A stretch of 64,000 nt of DNA from Saccharothrix sp. ALI-22-I (GCF_001984175.1 NZ_MTQP01000064.1:62001-126000); one strand, 5' to 3'; positions 1-8,780 are shown, numbered from the stretch's first letter. Notes: generated from the letters alone by a model not told the origin. Numbers and translations are program-made.

Positions 1-1026
1 CCGCCGCCCGGCCCGCCTCCGGGCTGGGGTCCGCCGCCCATGCCGTACCCGCCGCTGCCGCGCCAGAAGAGCAAGGGCCCGTTGCTGGCGGTGCTGCTGA
101 TCGGTTTCCTGGTGCTCGGTGTCGCCACGATCGGCATCGTGGCCGCGACCAGCGGCTCCAAGGAGGCGAGCGAGTCCGGCAACGCCGGGTACTCGAGCTA
201 CACGTACACGCCGGAGCCGACGACAACGACCACCACGACGACGACCACGACCACGAGCAACAGCACGCGGCCCTCGTCGTCGACCAACGAGCCGAAAGCC
301 GGCCCGAAGGCCTCCATCACCCTGGGCGACAACCCGATCCACGCGGCCGGTCTGGGTGCGTTCAACATCGACGGCTGCGCGTTGCCCTCGATGGACTACT
401 CGCCCGGCGGTCAGGACCAGTTCCTCAGGGCCGCGCTGCCGTGCATCGAGGCGATGTGGAAGCCGTCGTTCGAGCGCGCGAACCTGCCCTACCAGCCGGT
501 CGAGCTGGTCATGGTGACCTCCCAGATCACGAACACGTGCGGCTCCATGGGCCCGGACCGCACCGCCATGTACTGCGACGGAACGATCTACTGGACGCCG
601 AACCACTACGCGAGCGAGCAGGGCGCGGCGAACCCGAACCACCCCGGCAAGTACCTGGGGCAGCTGGCGCACGAGTACGGCCACCACATCCAGTGGCTGT
701 CGGGCATCCTGCGGGCGTCCAGCCAGGCGCAGTACGAGAAGGGCGGCTGGGACACCCCGGAAGGCCTGGACCTCAACCGGCGCAAGGAGCTCCAGGCCAC
801 GTGCTTCGGCGGGATGACGCTGGCGCCCCTGTCGCACGGCGCGGTGCCCGGTGATGTGATCTCGGTGGCGTTGACGGACGCGGGCAACCGCGGTGACTAT
901 CCGATCTACCCCAATCGGGACCACGGCGCGCCCGAGAAGAACGCCGCGTGGGTCAACCACGGCTTCAAGAGCAACGAGACGAGCGCGTGCAACACTTGGG
1001 TGGCGAGCGCGGCGGACGTCAGCTGA
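1..1026 (+). CDS. Neutral zinc metallopeptidase, membrane-anchored (5' end cut by window edge)
   Basis: Probable membrane-anchored extracellular zinc metallopeptidase of the YpfJ/Zn_peptidase type (PF04228). The reading frame is open to base 1 and codes a Pro/Gly-rich stretch before the first in-window ATG at 40, so the true start lies upstream. Counting from that ATG, a transmembrane segment (about residues 14-36) is followed by a Thr-rich linker with twelve consecutive Thr codons (about 60-72), then the catalytic domain. The zinc motif HEYGHH begins at residue 211, and a downstream ELQATCFGGM matches the family's second conserved block. Four Cys are in positions shared with the next gene, consistent with extracytoplasmic disulphides. 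The neighbouring paralogue starts 16 nt later and is probably co-transcribed. The substrate is unknown. Confidence 0.85.
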   Translation, partial: PPPGPPPGWGPPPMPYPPLPRQKSKGPLLAVLLIGFLVLGVATIGIVAATSGSKEASESGNAGYSSYTYTPEPTTTTTTTTTTTTSNSTRPSSSTNEPKAGPKASITLGDNPIHAAGLGAFNIDGCALPSMDYSPGGQDQFLRAALPCIEAMWKPSFERANLPYQPVELVMVTSQITNTCGSMGPDRTAMYCDGTIYWTPNHYASEQGAANPNHPGKYLGQLAHEYGHHIQWLSGILRASSQAQYEKGGWDTPEGLDLNRRKELQATCFGGMTLAPLSHGAVPGDVISVALTDAGNRGDYPIYPNRDHGAPEKNAAWVNHGFKSNETSACNTWVASAADVS

Positions 1027-1041
1027 CCCGACTGGAGGACC

Positions 1042-1941
1042 GTGCACACGCCCGAGGAGCCCAAGAACAACCCGATCGTCCTCGTCGGCGTGTTCTCGAT
1101 GATCGTGTTGTGCGTGTTGGGCCTCGGTGGCGTCACGCAGCTCGAAACGTCCCGGCAGATCAGCGGCCGGGCGGTGGCGGCGCCGGGTGCGACCGCCGTG
1201 CCGAGCGCGCAGACCGAGGCGCCACGGCCGCGTGCGGTGCACCGGCTGGCCGACCACCCGCTGCTCACGACGCCCGTGCGGCTGCCCGCGGTGGCCTGCC
1301 CGTTGCCGGGGTTCGGGGTGTCGGATGCCGAACTGTCGGCGTACTACAAAGCCGGGGTGGCGTGCCTGGACCAGGCGTGGCGGCCGGTGCTGGAGCAGGC
1401 GAACCTGCCGTTCGACTCGCCCGCGCTGGACACGTCGCCGGACCTGAGCGAGGGCCCGTGCGGCTCGGCGCCCGCGGAGAGTGAGGCGGTCGCGTACTAC
1501 TGCGGTCGCAACAGGACCATCTACATGCCGACGCGGCGGCTGCGGGACAACGGTGGCGGTGAGCGCGCCGGGTCGCACCTGGCGACGTTGGCGCACGAGT
1601 ACGGGCACCACGTGCAGGCGTTGACGGGGATGCTGCGGGCGGCGGACAGCAAGATCGTCGACGCGGGCGAGCAGTCCCCGGCGGGTTTGGAGATGTCGCG
1701 GCGGATCGAGTTGCAGGCCAACTGCTTCGCCGGGATGTTCCTGGTAGCGGCGTCCGGATCGATCGGAACCGGGTTGGCCCAGGAGGCGGCGGAGGACTTC
1801 CGGTACGCCGTGGAGGAGCCGCCGGAGAAGAACGCGCACGGCAGCCCGGACAACCAGGCGAAGTGGGCGACGCAGGGGTTCGTGGTGGGCGAGACGACCT
1901 CGTGCAACACCTATGCGGCTTCGGCGGACGCGGTCGGCTGA
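1042..1941 (+). CDS. Neutral zinc metallopeptidase, membrane-anchored (paralogue of preceding gene)
   Basis: Second member of the same PF04228-type metallopeptidase family, 299 aa. The GTG start at 1042 is supported by GGAGG at 1034-1038. One N-terminal transmembrane helix (about residues 10-30) is followed by a short linker, without the poly-Thr tract of its neighbour, and the catalytic domain. HEYGHH begins at residue 185, and ELQANCFAGM follows about 45 residues later. The two proteins share the zinc motif, the ELQA block and the Cys near the C-terminus, so they look like a tandem duplication that has diverged considerably. The last 31 nt overlap the 3' end of the convergent gene at 1911-2414. 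The specific substrate cannot be told from the sequence. Confidence 0.85.
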   Translation: MHTPEEPKNNPIVLVGVFSMIVLCVLGLGGVTQLETSRQISGRAVAAPGATAVPSAQTEAPRPRAVHRLADHPLLTTPVRLPAVACPLPGFGVSDAELSAYYKAGVACLDQAWRPVLEQANLPFDSPALDTSPDLSEGPCGSAPAESEAVAYYCGRNRTIYMPTRRLRDNGGGERAGSHLATLAHEYGHHVQALTGMLRAADSKIVDAGEQSPAGLEMSRRIELQANCFAGMFLVAASGSIGTGLAQEAAEDFRYAVEEPPEKNAHGSPDNQAKWATQGFVVGETTSCNTYAASADAVG

Positions 1942-2414
1942 GCGCGCCTGGTCAGCAGGTAGGCGTAGAGGCCGCCGGCGAGGCCGCTCAGGCACATCAG
2001 CAGCGCGGTCAGCCGGGCGTCGAACGGCATGCCCTCGGGGGTGTTGGCGGCGGCTTGGACGGTGAACTCGCCGCTGGTGTCGGCGGGGACGACGACTTCC
2101 ACTACCTCGTTCTGCTGGTGGCCGCAGCCGTCGAGTTTCGCGGTGTGGGTCTGGTCACCGATCGTGAGTTCGACTCGGTCGTAGGCGTCGGCGCCACCGC
2201 AGGACGCGGGGGTGACGACGGTCGCGGCGACCCGCTGGACCTCGGCGGATGTGCCCGGCCACGACAACGCGACCGCTGCCGCGACGCCTGCCAGCCCCAC
2301 GACCAGCAGGACCAGCGCCCATCTGACCGGGCTTCGCGGAACCGCCACAGGGTGGATGGTCGCAGACTCGGCGGTGGGTTGTCGTGGGGGCCGACGGTGT
2401 TCTCCGCCCGCCAA
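1911..2414 (-). CDS. Small two-helix membrane protein behind a LexA-type box
   Basis: Predicted membrane protein of about 167 aa with no family I recognise. A helix near residues 31-50 (WALVLLVVGLAGVAAAVAL) leads into an extracytoplasmic segment with two Cys (about 70 and 97), and a second helix lies near residues 138-157. The TTG at 2414 is taken as start because GGTG precedes it. A GTG at 2348 (145 aa) is the main alternative. A perfect LexA-type palindrome at 2444-2459 is 30 nt upstream, with a CAAGAT -10-like box just after it, so damage-inducible expression is plausible. Small SOS-induced membrane proteins in other bacteria inhibit division, but nothing here proves that role. It overlaps the upstream peptidase gene tail to tail. 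Confidence 0.6.
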   Translation of the reverse strand: MAGGEHRRPPRQPTAESATIHPVAVPRSPVRWALVLLVVGLAGVAAAVALSWPGTSAEVQRVAATVVTPASCGGADAYDRVELTIGDQTHTAKLDGCGHQQNEVVEVVVPADTSGEFTVQAAANTPEGMPFDARLTALLMCLSGLAGGLYAYLLTRRAQPTASAEAA

Positions 2415-2443
2415 ACATCACCTGATCGTGATCTTGCACACCC

Positions 2444-2459
2444 TCGAACTCCTGTTCGA
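2444..2459 (-). promoter_or_regulatory. LexA/SOS box
   Basis: TCGAAC-TCCT-GTTCGA is a perfect 6+4+6 palindrome matching the Gram-positive/actinobacterial LexA operator (GAAC-N4-GTTC core). It sits 30 nt upstream of the 1911-2414 gene and would cover its -35 region. No other full match was noticed in the window. Confidence 0.65.
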
Positions 2460-2525
2460 AACTGGTTCCATGAACCTGAACGCGAAACCCACCGAACCCG
2501 TTCGGCCGCCGGCACATCGCCGAAT

Positions 2526-3052
2526 GTCGTACCGGGCACGGCGGCGAGATCTCCGACCTTGGGCTTCTCTTCGTCCGCCATGGCGGCGAGGTCGAGGGCA
2601 CGGGTGGAGCCACCGAAGTCGACGAGGGTGGCCCGGTCTCCGGCCGGCCCGGTCACCGTGCCTGGAGCGCGCGCCCGCCGCACGGCCGCCGTGAGCGCGG
2701 TGCCGTTCTCGACCCCGCGCGACGGACGCACCGGACCGGCGTGATGTCGGCCCACAACCAGGCAGGCCCAGCGCACACCCACCACCCAGGTCCGCGCACG
2801 AGCCGCCAGACCACCACCCGCATCGCCCGACCTTCGACGCGCCGTCCGCCCGCGGGGTGCCGAAGGGCCGCGATGCAACGTGCGGACCGCCGCAGCCTCG
2901 GGCACGTCGTCCACCAACGGTGTGCGGTGGGGTGTCAGCGGGTGTCAGCGGGTGCCGGCGGGCTGTGATGTGGGCGTTGGCGGGTGATGGGGATTGTTCA
3001 GGCTTGTCGCGGCCTCACCTCCGCGACGCGCGTCGGGACGCAGAATGAGGAG
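2526..3052. other. Low-coding interval with a possible gene remnant
   Basis: No convincing gene covers 2460-3052. On the minus strand at about 2526-2720 some 65 codons have strong third-position GC bias and read like a beta-rich domain (for example ATLVDFGGSTRALDLAAM and KPKVGDLAAVPG). The bias stops abruptly towards 2520, and the likely N-terminal part (a Trp-rich hydrophobic stretch at about 2740-2820) is in another frame. This could be a frameshifted remnant of a small membrane protein. The two-component operon promoter should lie in 2930-3050, where short direct repeats of ggtgtcagcgg occur at about 2931-2955. Confidence 0.3.
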
Positions 3053-3730
3053 GTGTCGACTGCTGCCAGGGTGCTGGTGATCGAGGACGCGGAGGCGATT
3101 GGCGCCGCGGTGAGCTCCGCCCTGCGGGATGCGGGTTACCAGGTGCAGGTCCGACCGGACGGGCGTGATCTGGAAGGCGAGTTGGCCCGGTTCCGCCCGG
3201 ATCTGGTGGTGCTCGACGTGATGCTGCCCGGTCGGGACGGCTTCACGCTCCTGGAGGTCATCCGGCGGACCAGCGGGGCCGGGGTGGTGATGTTGACCGC
3301 ACGGGACGGGGTGTCCGATCGGCTGCGCGGGCTCGACCGGGGCGCGGACGACTACCTGGTGAAGCCGTTCGTGCTGGCGGAACTCATCGCCCGGGTGAGT
3401 GCGGTGTTGCGGCGGTTGGGGCGGACGCCGTCCACCGTGCAGATCGGCGACCTGGTGGTGGACGCCGACTCGGCGGTGGTCTTGCGGGGTGACGTGCCGA
3501 TCGAGTTGACCGCCACCGAACTGCGCCTGCTGCGGTACCTGGCCGCGCAGCGGGGGCGGGTGGTGGGCAAGACCCAGATCCTCACCGCGGTGTGGGGGTA
3601 CGAGGACTACGACCCGAATCTGGTGGAGGTGCACGTCAGCGCCCTGCGGCGGAAGTTGGAGGAGCACGGCCCGCGGCTTCTGCACACCGTGCGCGGCCTC
3701 GGTTACGTGCTCAGGGCGGACGAGACGTGA
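3053..3730 (+). CDS. OmpR/PhoB-family response regulator
   Basis: DNA-binding response regulator of 225 aa. The receiver domain covers residues 1-115, with phospho-acceptor Asp55 in VVLDVML and the conserved Lys in LVKPF. The winged-helix effector domain covers about 128-222 and ends in the typical HTVRGLGYVL signature. GTG at 3053 is chosen because it starts just before the first beta strand (ARVLVIED). A GAGGAG directly abuts it, which is tight for an RBS, so an upstream ATG at 2984 cannot be excluded. The stop overlaps the sensor kinase start by four bases, so regulator and kinase are translationally coupled. The signal and target genes are unknown. Confidence 0.9.
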   Translation: MSTAARVLVIEDAEAIGAAVSSALRDAGYQVQVRPDGRDLEGELARFRPDLVVLDVMLPGRDGFTLLEVIRRTSGAGVVMLTARDGVSDRLRGLDRGADDYLVKPFVLAELIARVSAVLRRLGRTPSTVQIGDLVVDADSAVVLRGDVPIELTATELRLLRYLAAQRGRVVGKTQILTAVWGYEDYDPNLVEVHVSALRRKLEEHGPRLLHTVRGLGYVLRADET

Positions 3731-5145
3731 GCCTGCGCACCGTCTCGCTGCGCCGACGGATCGCGCTCTCCGCGATCGGTGTGCTCGGCGTGGTGCTGAT
3801 CGGGGTCGTGTTGTTGGTGGACGCGCTGTTCGCGGCCCAGTCCAAGCGGGATGTGGACACCGCGTTGTTGGAGAAGTCCCGGGTCGCGCAGCAGCTGGTC
3901 AAGCAGCGGGTGCGCGGGGCGGATCTGGTGAACCGGCTGGAAGGCCGGGGTGTTGAGGTCCGGCTGGTCATGCCGGACGGGACGGTGTTCGGGAAAGCGC
4001 CGGGCGAGGAGGTGACGAACGAGGTCAGCCGGGAGTTGATCGACGGGTCGGAGATCACGGTCTACACCGAGTCGTCGGTGATCACGGCCGCGCAGGCGCG
4101 GTTGCGGCGGTTGTTGCTGCTGGTCGGATTGGGCGCGTTGGCGGTGACGGCCGGGGCGATGGTGTGGGTGGTCCGGCGGGCGTTGGCGCCGCTGGACACG
4201 ATGACCACGCTGGCCCGGTCGATCGCGCGGGGCGACCGGGGGTACCGGCTCAACCCGTCGCGGGCGGACAACGAACTCGGTCGGATGGCGGCCGCGTTCG
4301 ACGACATGGTCGATTCGCTGGAGGGATCGGAGGAGCGGACGAAGCGGTTCGTGGCCGACGCGGCGCACGAACTGCGGACGCCTATCGCGGGCGTGCAGGC
4401 GGTGGCGGAGGCTTTGATGCAGACCGCCGGCACCGAGGAGCGGGAGCGGTTGAACCTGCTGCTGGTGCGGGAGTCGCGGCGGGCCGGGCGGCTGGTGGAC
4501 GACCTGCTGGCGTTGGCCCGGATCGAGGCTGGCCTGGAGCTGTACCGGGAGCGGGTGGACCTGCTGGCGTCGGCCGAGGCCGAGGTGGGGCGGACGCAGT
4601 TGCTCGCGCCCGACTTCGACATCGTGACCGAGGGCGAGTCGGCGTTCGTCTCCGGTGATCCGCAGCGGTTGGCGCAGGTACTGGCCAACCTGGCCGACAA
4701 CGCTCGGCAGGCCACCGGGCCGTCGGGCCGGGTGCGGCTGCGGGTGTCGAAGGCCGGGAGTTTCGCGCTGCTGGTCGTGTCCGACAACGGGCCGGGCGTC
4801 GTGCCGGAGGACCGGGAGCGGATCTTCGACCGGCTGGTGCGGTTGGACGAGGCGCGGGACCAGGGCACCGGCGGGTCGGGCCTCGGGCTGCCGATCGCCC
4901 GTGGCGTGGTGCGGGCACACGGTGGGGAGTTGACCTGCATCGACCCCGACGAGGCGCGACGCAGCCAAGACTCCGGCTACCTCGCCCCGCGCGGCGCGCG
5001 GCCCAGTGCCACGACCGTGGACGCGCCGGAGGACGGCAGTCGGAGTGCGGAGATGCCGGTCCCGGCGGGTACGGGTACGGGTACGGGTACGGGTGTGAAG
5101 GTGTCCGGGGCCGCGTTCGAGGTGCGGATCCCGCTGGCGGATTGA
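3727..5145 (+). CDS. Sensor histidine kinase
   Basis: Membrane sensor kinase of 472 aa, partner of the preceding regulator. A transmembrane helix at about 13-34 and a second at about 125-148 flank an extracytoplasmic sensor of only some 85 residues. HAMP follows. The HisKA domain has His214 in DAAHELRTP, and the ATPase domain shows the N box (LADNARQAT), G1 (SDNGPGV) and G2 (GGSGLGLP). The GTG start at 3727 gives the 4-nt overlap usual for this operon type, although the frame is open upstream. The C-terminal tail beyond the ATPase core is unusual: it contains a Gly-Thr run encoded by a perfect hexanucleotide repeat at 5068-5094. Confidence 0.9.
   Translation: MSLRTVSLRRRIALSAIGVLGVVLIGVVLLVDALFAAQSKRDVDTALLEKSRVAQQLVKQRVRGADLVNRLEGRGVEVRLVMPDGTVFGKAPGEEVTNEVSRELIDGSEITVYTESSVITAAQARLRRLLLLVGLGALAVTAGAMVWVVRRALAPLDTMTTLARSIARGDRGYRLNPSRADNELGRMAAAFDDMVDSLEGSEERTKRFVADAAHELRTPIAGVQAVAEALMQTAGTEERERLNLLLVRESRRAGRLVDDLLALARIEAGLELYRERVDLLASAEAEVGRTQLLAPDFDIVTEGESAFVSGDPQRLAQVLANLADNARQATGPSGRVRLRVSKAGSFALLVVSDNGPGVVPEDRERIFDRLVRLDEARDQGTGGSGLGLPIARGVVRAHGGELTCIDPDEARRSQDSGYLAPRGARPSATTVDAPEDGSRSAEMPVPAGTGTGTGTGVKVSGAAFEVRIPLAD
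5068..5094 (+). repeat. Hexanucleotide microsatellite (GGTACG)4
   Basis: Four exact GGTACG units plus GGT inside the kinase gene encode alternating Gly-Thr near its C-terminus. A six-base unit keeps the frame when copy number changes, so the tail length may vary between strains without disrupting the protein. Confidence 0.8.
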
Positions 5146-5221
5146 GCACGCGCCGCCGACGGGTTCGGTGGCAAAGGGGGTGCGGTGCCGATGGGAGGAG
5201 GGGTGCCGAGGGGATTGCGGG

Positions 5222-6289
5222 TCAGGCTTCCTTCGGCGGCGTGACCTTCTTGACGTAGAGGAGGCGGTCGCCCGCTTCCACGGCGTCGGCCTCCGGAGCG
5301 TCCACTCGGTACAGGGTTCCGTCGCGCACTACGCCGAGCACGATGTCCGGCAGGTGGCGGGGTGAGCCGCCGATCTCGGACGGTTCCACGTCGCGTTCGG
5401 CGATGGACAGGCCTGCGTCTGGAGTCAGCAGGTCCTCCACCATGTCGACCACGGACGGGGTGGCGGTGGCCATGCCCAGCAGGCGGCCGGCCGTCTCGCT
5501 GGAGACGACCACCGAGTCGGCGCCGGACTGGCGCAGCAGGTGCTCGTTCTCGCGTTCCCGGACCGACGCGACGATCTGGGCCTTGGGCGCCAGTTCGCGT
5601 GCGGTGAGGGTTACCAGGACTGCGGTGTCGTCGCGGTTCGCCGCTACGACCACGGCCCGTGCACGAGAAACGCCCGCTACACGGAGGACGTCGTTACTCG
5701 TCCCGGAGCCGTGCACGGTGACCAGGCCGATGGCCGACGCCGCGTCCAGGGACTCCTGGGCGGTGTCGACCACGACGATCGAGCCCGGCTCCGCACCGTC
5801 GCCCATCAGGGCGCTGACAGCGGACCGGCCTTTGGTGCCGTACCCGATGACGACCACGTGGTCCCGCACCTTGGTCCTCCATTTTTGGATGCGCAGCGCT
5901 TGCCGCGAACGCTCGGTGAGCACTTCGAGGGTCGTACCGACCAGGACGATGAGGAACAACACCCGCAAGGGGGTGATCACCAGAACGTTGACCAACCGGG
6001 CCGAGGCGCTGGCCGGGGCGATGTCACCGTATCCGGTGGTCGACAGCGACACGGTGGCGTAGTACACGGCGTCCAGGAAGGACAGCCCGTCGCCGTTGAT
6101 ATCGCGATAACCGTCACGGTCGAGGTAGACGATCAGGACGGCGGCGAACAACGCGGCGAGCGCGCCGATGACCCGTTTCAGGATCGCGCGGACCGGGCTC
6201 TGCACCACGTCCGGCATCCTGACCACACCGACGAGCGAGTGCCCCGGCAGGTCGGCCAGTGCCTCACCGTGGCCGAAGCGGTGCATCAT
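5222..6289 (-). CDS. Potassium channel with RCK/TrkA-N and TrkA-C domains
   Basis: Two-transmembrane potassium channel of 355 aa. The pore loop carries the selectivity filter TTGYGD between two helices (about residues 37-55 and 95-115). The cytoplasmic RCK domain begins at VVVIGYGTKG, a dinucleotide-binding glycine motif, and a TrkA-C-type domain follows. These domains gate the pore in response to ligands. ATG at 6289 is chosen because it overlaps the upstream peptidase stop as ATGA; a longer frame to 6316 exists. In M. tuberculosis a similar cation channel (Rv3200c, from memory) lies next to adnB, as here apart from the intervening peptidase and two small genes. The transported ion is inferred from the filter. 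Confidence 0.85.
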   Translation of the reverse strand: MMHRFGHGEALADLPGHSLVGVVRMPDVVQSPVRAILKRVIGALAALFAAVLIVYLDRDGYRDINGDGLSFLDAVYYATVSLSTTGYGDIAPASASARLVNVLVITPLRVLFLIVLVGTTLEVLTERSRQALRIQKWRTKVRDHVVVIGYGTKGRSAVSALMGDGAEPGSIVVVDTAQESLDAASAIGLVTVHGSGTSNDVLRVAGVSRARAVVVAANRDDTAVLVTLTARELAPKAQIVASVRERENEHLLRQSGADSVVVSSETAGRLLGMATATPSVVDMVEDLLTPDAGLSIAERDVEPSEIGGSPRHLPDIVLGVVRDGTLYRVDAPEADAVEAGDRLLYVKKVTPPKEA

Positions 6290-7707
6290 GACAACCTCTC
6301 CGGGAGTAGCCGCCACAGCCGTGCGGCGGCCTCGGCGCCGCGGAGCAGCAGTGGCACGACGACGCGCTCGTTGGGCGCGTGGATGCGATCATCCGGCAAC
6401 GTCGCGCCGAGGTACACCACCGGCACACCGAGCCAACCGTGCAGCAGGGCCGCGGGACCGGAGCCACCCGTCCGGCTGAACCGCACGGGCTCGTCGAACA
6501 CGGCCTGCACCGCGTCCCGGACCGCGCCCACCGCCGGGTGGAACACGTCCACCGCATAGGGCGGCGCGCCGTCACCGCGTGCGATCACCTCGGCGTGCAA
6601 CCCGGCCGGCGTGTGCTTGGCGACGAACTCGCGCAGCGCGTCGGCGACACGTTCGGGCCGCTGGTCGGGCACGAGCCGGAACGACAGCTTCACCGACGCC
6701 TGCGCGGGCACGATCGTCTTCAGGCCGGGCCCGGTGTAGCCGCCGTGGATGCCGTTGACCTCGGCGGTCGGCCGCACCCACACGCGTTCCAGTGTGGACC
6801 AGCCGGGTTCGCCGGACAGCCCCTGCGCGCCGCCGGCGTTCGCGAGCCACACCGCCTCGTCGAACGGCAACGCGGCGTAGTCGGCGCGTTCGGCCTCGGT
6901 GGGTTCGGTCACGTCGGCGTAGAAATCGCGCAGCTGCACGCGGCCGTCGGCGTCGTGGAGCGCGGCCACGAGCCGGGCGATGGCAGTCGCCGGGTTGGGG
7001 ATGCTGCCGCCCGCCCGGCCGGAGTGCACGTCGGACGTGCCGCCGGTGAACACCACGTCGGCGCCGAACACGCCGCGCTGACCGGTGCAGATCGTCGGCG
7101 CGTCACGCGCGTACAGCGGTGTGTCGGTGAACACCACCAAGTCGCACGCGAGGGCGGCGCGGTGCTCGTCGAGGAGTCGGGTCAGGTGCGGCGAACCGGA
7201 CTCCTCCTCCCCTTCGATGAACAGCTTGAGCGTCACCGCGGGCTGTGCCGCGCCGGTCGCCGCGAGGTGTGCCTTGACGCCGAGCAGGTGCATCGCGACC
7301 TGCCCTTTGTCGTCGCTCGCACCCCGCGCGAACAGCTCCTCGCCGACCAACGTCGCCTCGAACGGCGGGTGCTGCCACTGCTCGACCGGGTCGACCGGCT
7401 GCACGTCGTGGTGGCCGTAGACCAGCACGGTCGGCGCGTCGGGGTCGGCGGCGGGCCAGTGGGCGTACACGGCGGGCAGCGCGGGCCCCTCGTCCCAGAC
7501 CCGGACGTCGGGCCACCCGTCGCGGCGCAGCGTCTCGGCGAGCCAACGGGCGGAGGCGCCCACGTCACCGTGGTGCGCCGGGTCGGCGCCGATCGACGGA
7601 ATGGCCAGCCACTCGCGCAGACCGACCAGGAAGTCGTCGGCGAGTGCGGCCACGGCCACCCGCTCGGGATGTTCGGGATGTTCGGGATTTTCGGAATCAC
7701 CGCTCAC
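6286..7707 (-). CDS. M20/M28-type dipeptidase-like metallopeptidase
   Basis: Cytosolic zinc peptidase of 473 aa in the M20 family (dipeptidase or amidohydrolase). The metal-binding block YGHHDVQPV, the catalytic/metal Glu pair in EGEEESGS and the dimerisation domain after about residue 210 (GGTSDVHSGRAGG) are all visible. GTG at 7707 is preferred over the longer frame to 7893: the 7893 extension lies antisense to the divergent neighbour, and a TATCCT box 8 nt upstream of 7707 fits leaderless transcription. The gene is translationally coupled to the downstream potassium channel gene. The peptide substrate is not predictable. Confidence 0.85.
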   Translation of the reverse strand: MSGDSENPEHPEHPERVAVAALADDFLVGLREWLAIPSIGADPAHHGDVGASARWLAETLRRDGWPDVRVWDEGPALPAVYAHWPAADPDAPTVLVYGHHDVQPVDPVEQWQHPPFEATLVGEELFARGASDDKGQVAMHLLGVKAHLAATGAAQPAVTLKLFIEGEEESGSPHLTRLLDEHRAALACDLVVFTDTPLYARDAPTICTGQRGVFGADVVFTGGTSDVHSGRAGGSIPNPATAIARLVAALHDADGRVQLRDFYADVTEPTEAERADYAALPFDEAVWLANAGGAQGLSGEPGWSTLERVWVRPTAEVNGIHGGYTGPGLKTIVPAQASVKLSFRLVPDQRPERVADALREFVAKHTPAGLHAEVIARGDGAPPYAVDVFHPAVGAVRDAVQAVFDEPVRFSRTGGSGPAALLHGWLGVPVVYLGATLPDDRIHAPNERVVVPLLLRGAEAAARLWRLLPERLS

Positions 7708-7715
7708 GATGCGGG

Positions 7716-7721
7716 AGGATA
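7716..7721 (-). promoter_or_regulatory. -10 box of a probable leaderless promoter
   Basis: TATCCT on the minus strand ends 8 nt before the GTG of the M20 peptidase gene, and no Shine-Dalgarno sequence is present. This places transcription start at or very near the start codon. Confidence 0.5.
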
Positions 7722-7765
7722 ACCCTGGGGACGCCGTGCGGCGGCCGACATGACAGGGTGATCCC

Positions 7766-8146
7766 ATGGAACCCACTCGTTCCCGTTCCTGGTCGGCGCT
7801 CGCGCTGGCCGGGCTGCTCGGCGTCGCCGGAGTCACACACTTCGCGAAGCCGAAGCCGTACGACGCGATCGTGCCACGCGCGCTGCCGGGCAAGCCTCGG
7901 ACCTGGACTTACCTGTCCGGGGCCGCCGAGGTGGCGTTGGCCGCGGCGGTCGTCGTGCCGCGCACGCGCAGCCTCGGCGGGAAACTGGCGGCCGGGTTCT
8001 TCGCGGCGGTGTTCCCGGCCAATGTGAAGATGGCCTACGACTACCGCACGAAGTCGCCGAAGGTGAAGGCCATCGCCTACGGCAGGTTGCCGCTCCAGGT
8101 GCCGCTCATCCTGTGGGCCTTGCGCGTGGGACGCTCAACTCCCTGA
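7766..8146 (+). CDS. DoxX-family small membrane protein
   Basis: Integral membrane protein of 126 aa resembling DoxX/DoxD-like proteins. Hydrophobic segments lie at about residues 9-26, 49-66, 71-90 and 104-120, and HFAKPKPYD after the first helix is typical of the group. The role of such proteins is mostly undefined; some work with oxidoreductases at the membrane. The gene is divergent from the M20 peptidase with a 58-nt gap holding both promoters. A CAGGGT box 6 nt before the ATG may be a degenerate leaderless -10. Confidence 0.75.
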   Translation: MEPTRSRSWSALALAGLLGVAGVTHFAKPKPYDAIVPRALPGKPRTWTYLSGAAEVALAAAVVVPRTRSLGGKLAAGFFAAVFPANVKMAYDYRTKSPKVKAIAYGRLPLQVPLILWALRVGRSTP

Positions 8147-8213
8147 TCACTCTCGGCACTGGGTCGGACACCCAGCGCGCCTGAGGGGCTGTCATTGAAA
8201 CCGCAACAAGTCC

Positions 8214-8219
8214 TAGGAT
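8214..8219 (+). promoter_or_regulatory. -10 box of a probable leaderless promoter
   Basis: TAGGAT ends 6 nt before the GTG at 8226, and there is no recognisable RBS, the arrangement expected for a leaderless mRNA. Confidence 0.5.
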
Positions 8220-8225
8220 GCCCGA

Positions 8226-8762
8226 GTGCAACCGCTCCTCCACCATGCCGCGTCGGCGCTGGGTTGGCGCGGCATCGTCGTTCCCGACGTCGCCGTGCTG
8301 GGCCACCAGGTGTCGGCTGTCGTGCGGGTTCGTGCCGACGTGCACGAGTGGCGCAGCGCGAACGGCTGGCCGCCACAGGCGGACCCGTCCTGGTTCCGCT
8401 CGTGGTTCGAGCCGGCCGCACACGACCAGCTGCCGGTGCCCGCGGTCGAGCTGGTCGGCGTCCTGGTGGGTGAGTCCACGGTGGACCGGGCGTTGCAGTC
8501 GTGCGGGACGTTGATGACGCTGGCGCCGTGCTCGGTGGTGCTGCCCGCGCCGCAGGGCTCGCAGTCGTGGCCGCTGATCGAACTGGACTACTACGGCATC
8601 GGCGTGGTCGCGGTGGACTCGGCGGGCGCGGCCGAGCTGATGGTGCCGCCGGAGGACCGGTCGACCGAGTTCGGCCCGTCGCTGTTCGGGCGTTGGCTGC
8701 TGGAAGTGCTCTACGACCGGGTGTTGAAGGAAGTCCCGGCGCACGCCCGGGTGAACACCTGA
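8226..8762 (+). CDS. Conserved-looking hypothetical protein
   Basis: Soluble protein of 178 aa with no signal peptide or membrane helix and no family I can name. It begins with a His-rich MQPLLHHAASALGW and contains a Trp-rich stretch (residues about 43-60) and a compact C-terminal helix (SLFGRWLLEVLYDRVL). Third-position GC bias is strong throughout, so it is clearly coding. It is convergent with adnB, whose stop is 19 nt away, and no terminator is obvious between them. Start choice rests on the leaderless-type TAGGAT box. Confidence 0.6.
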   Translation: MQPLLHHAASALGWRGIVVPDVAVLGHQVSAVVRVRADVHEWRSANGWPPQADPSWFRSWFEPAAHDQLPVPAVELVGVLVGESTVDRALQSCGTLMTLAPCSVVLPAPQGSQSWPLIELDYYGIGVVAVDSAGAAELMVPPEDRSTEFGPSLFGRWLLEVLYDRVLKEVPAHARVNT

Positions 8763-8780
8763 GCCGCTGTTTCAGGGCGG

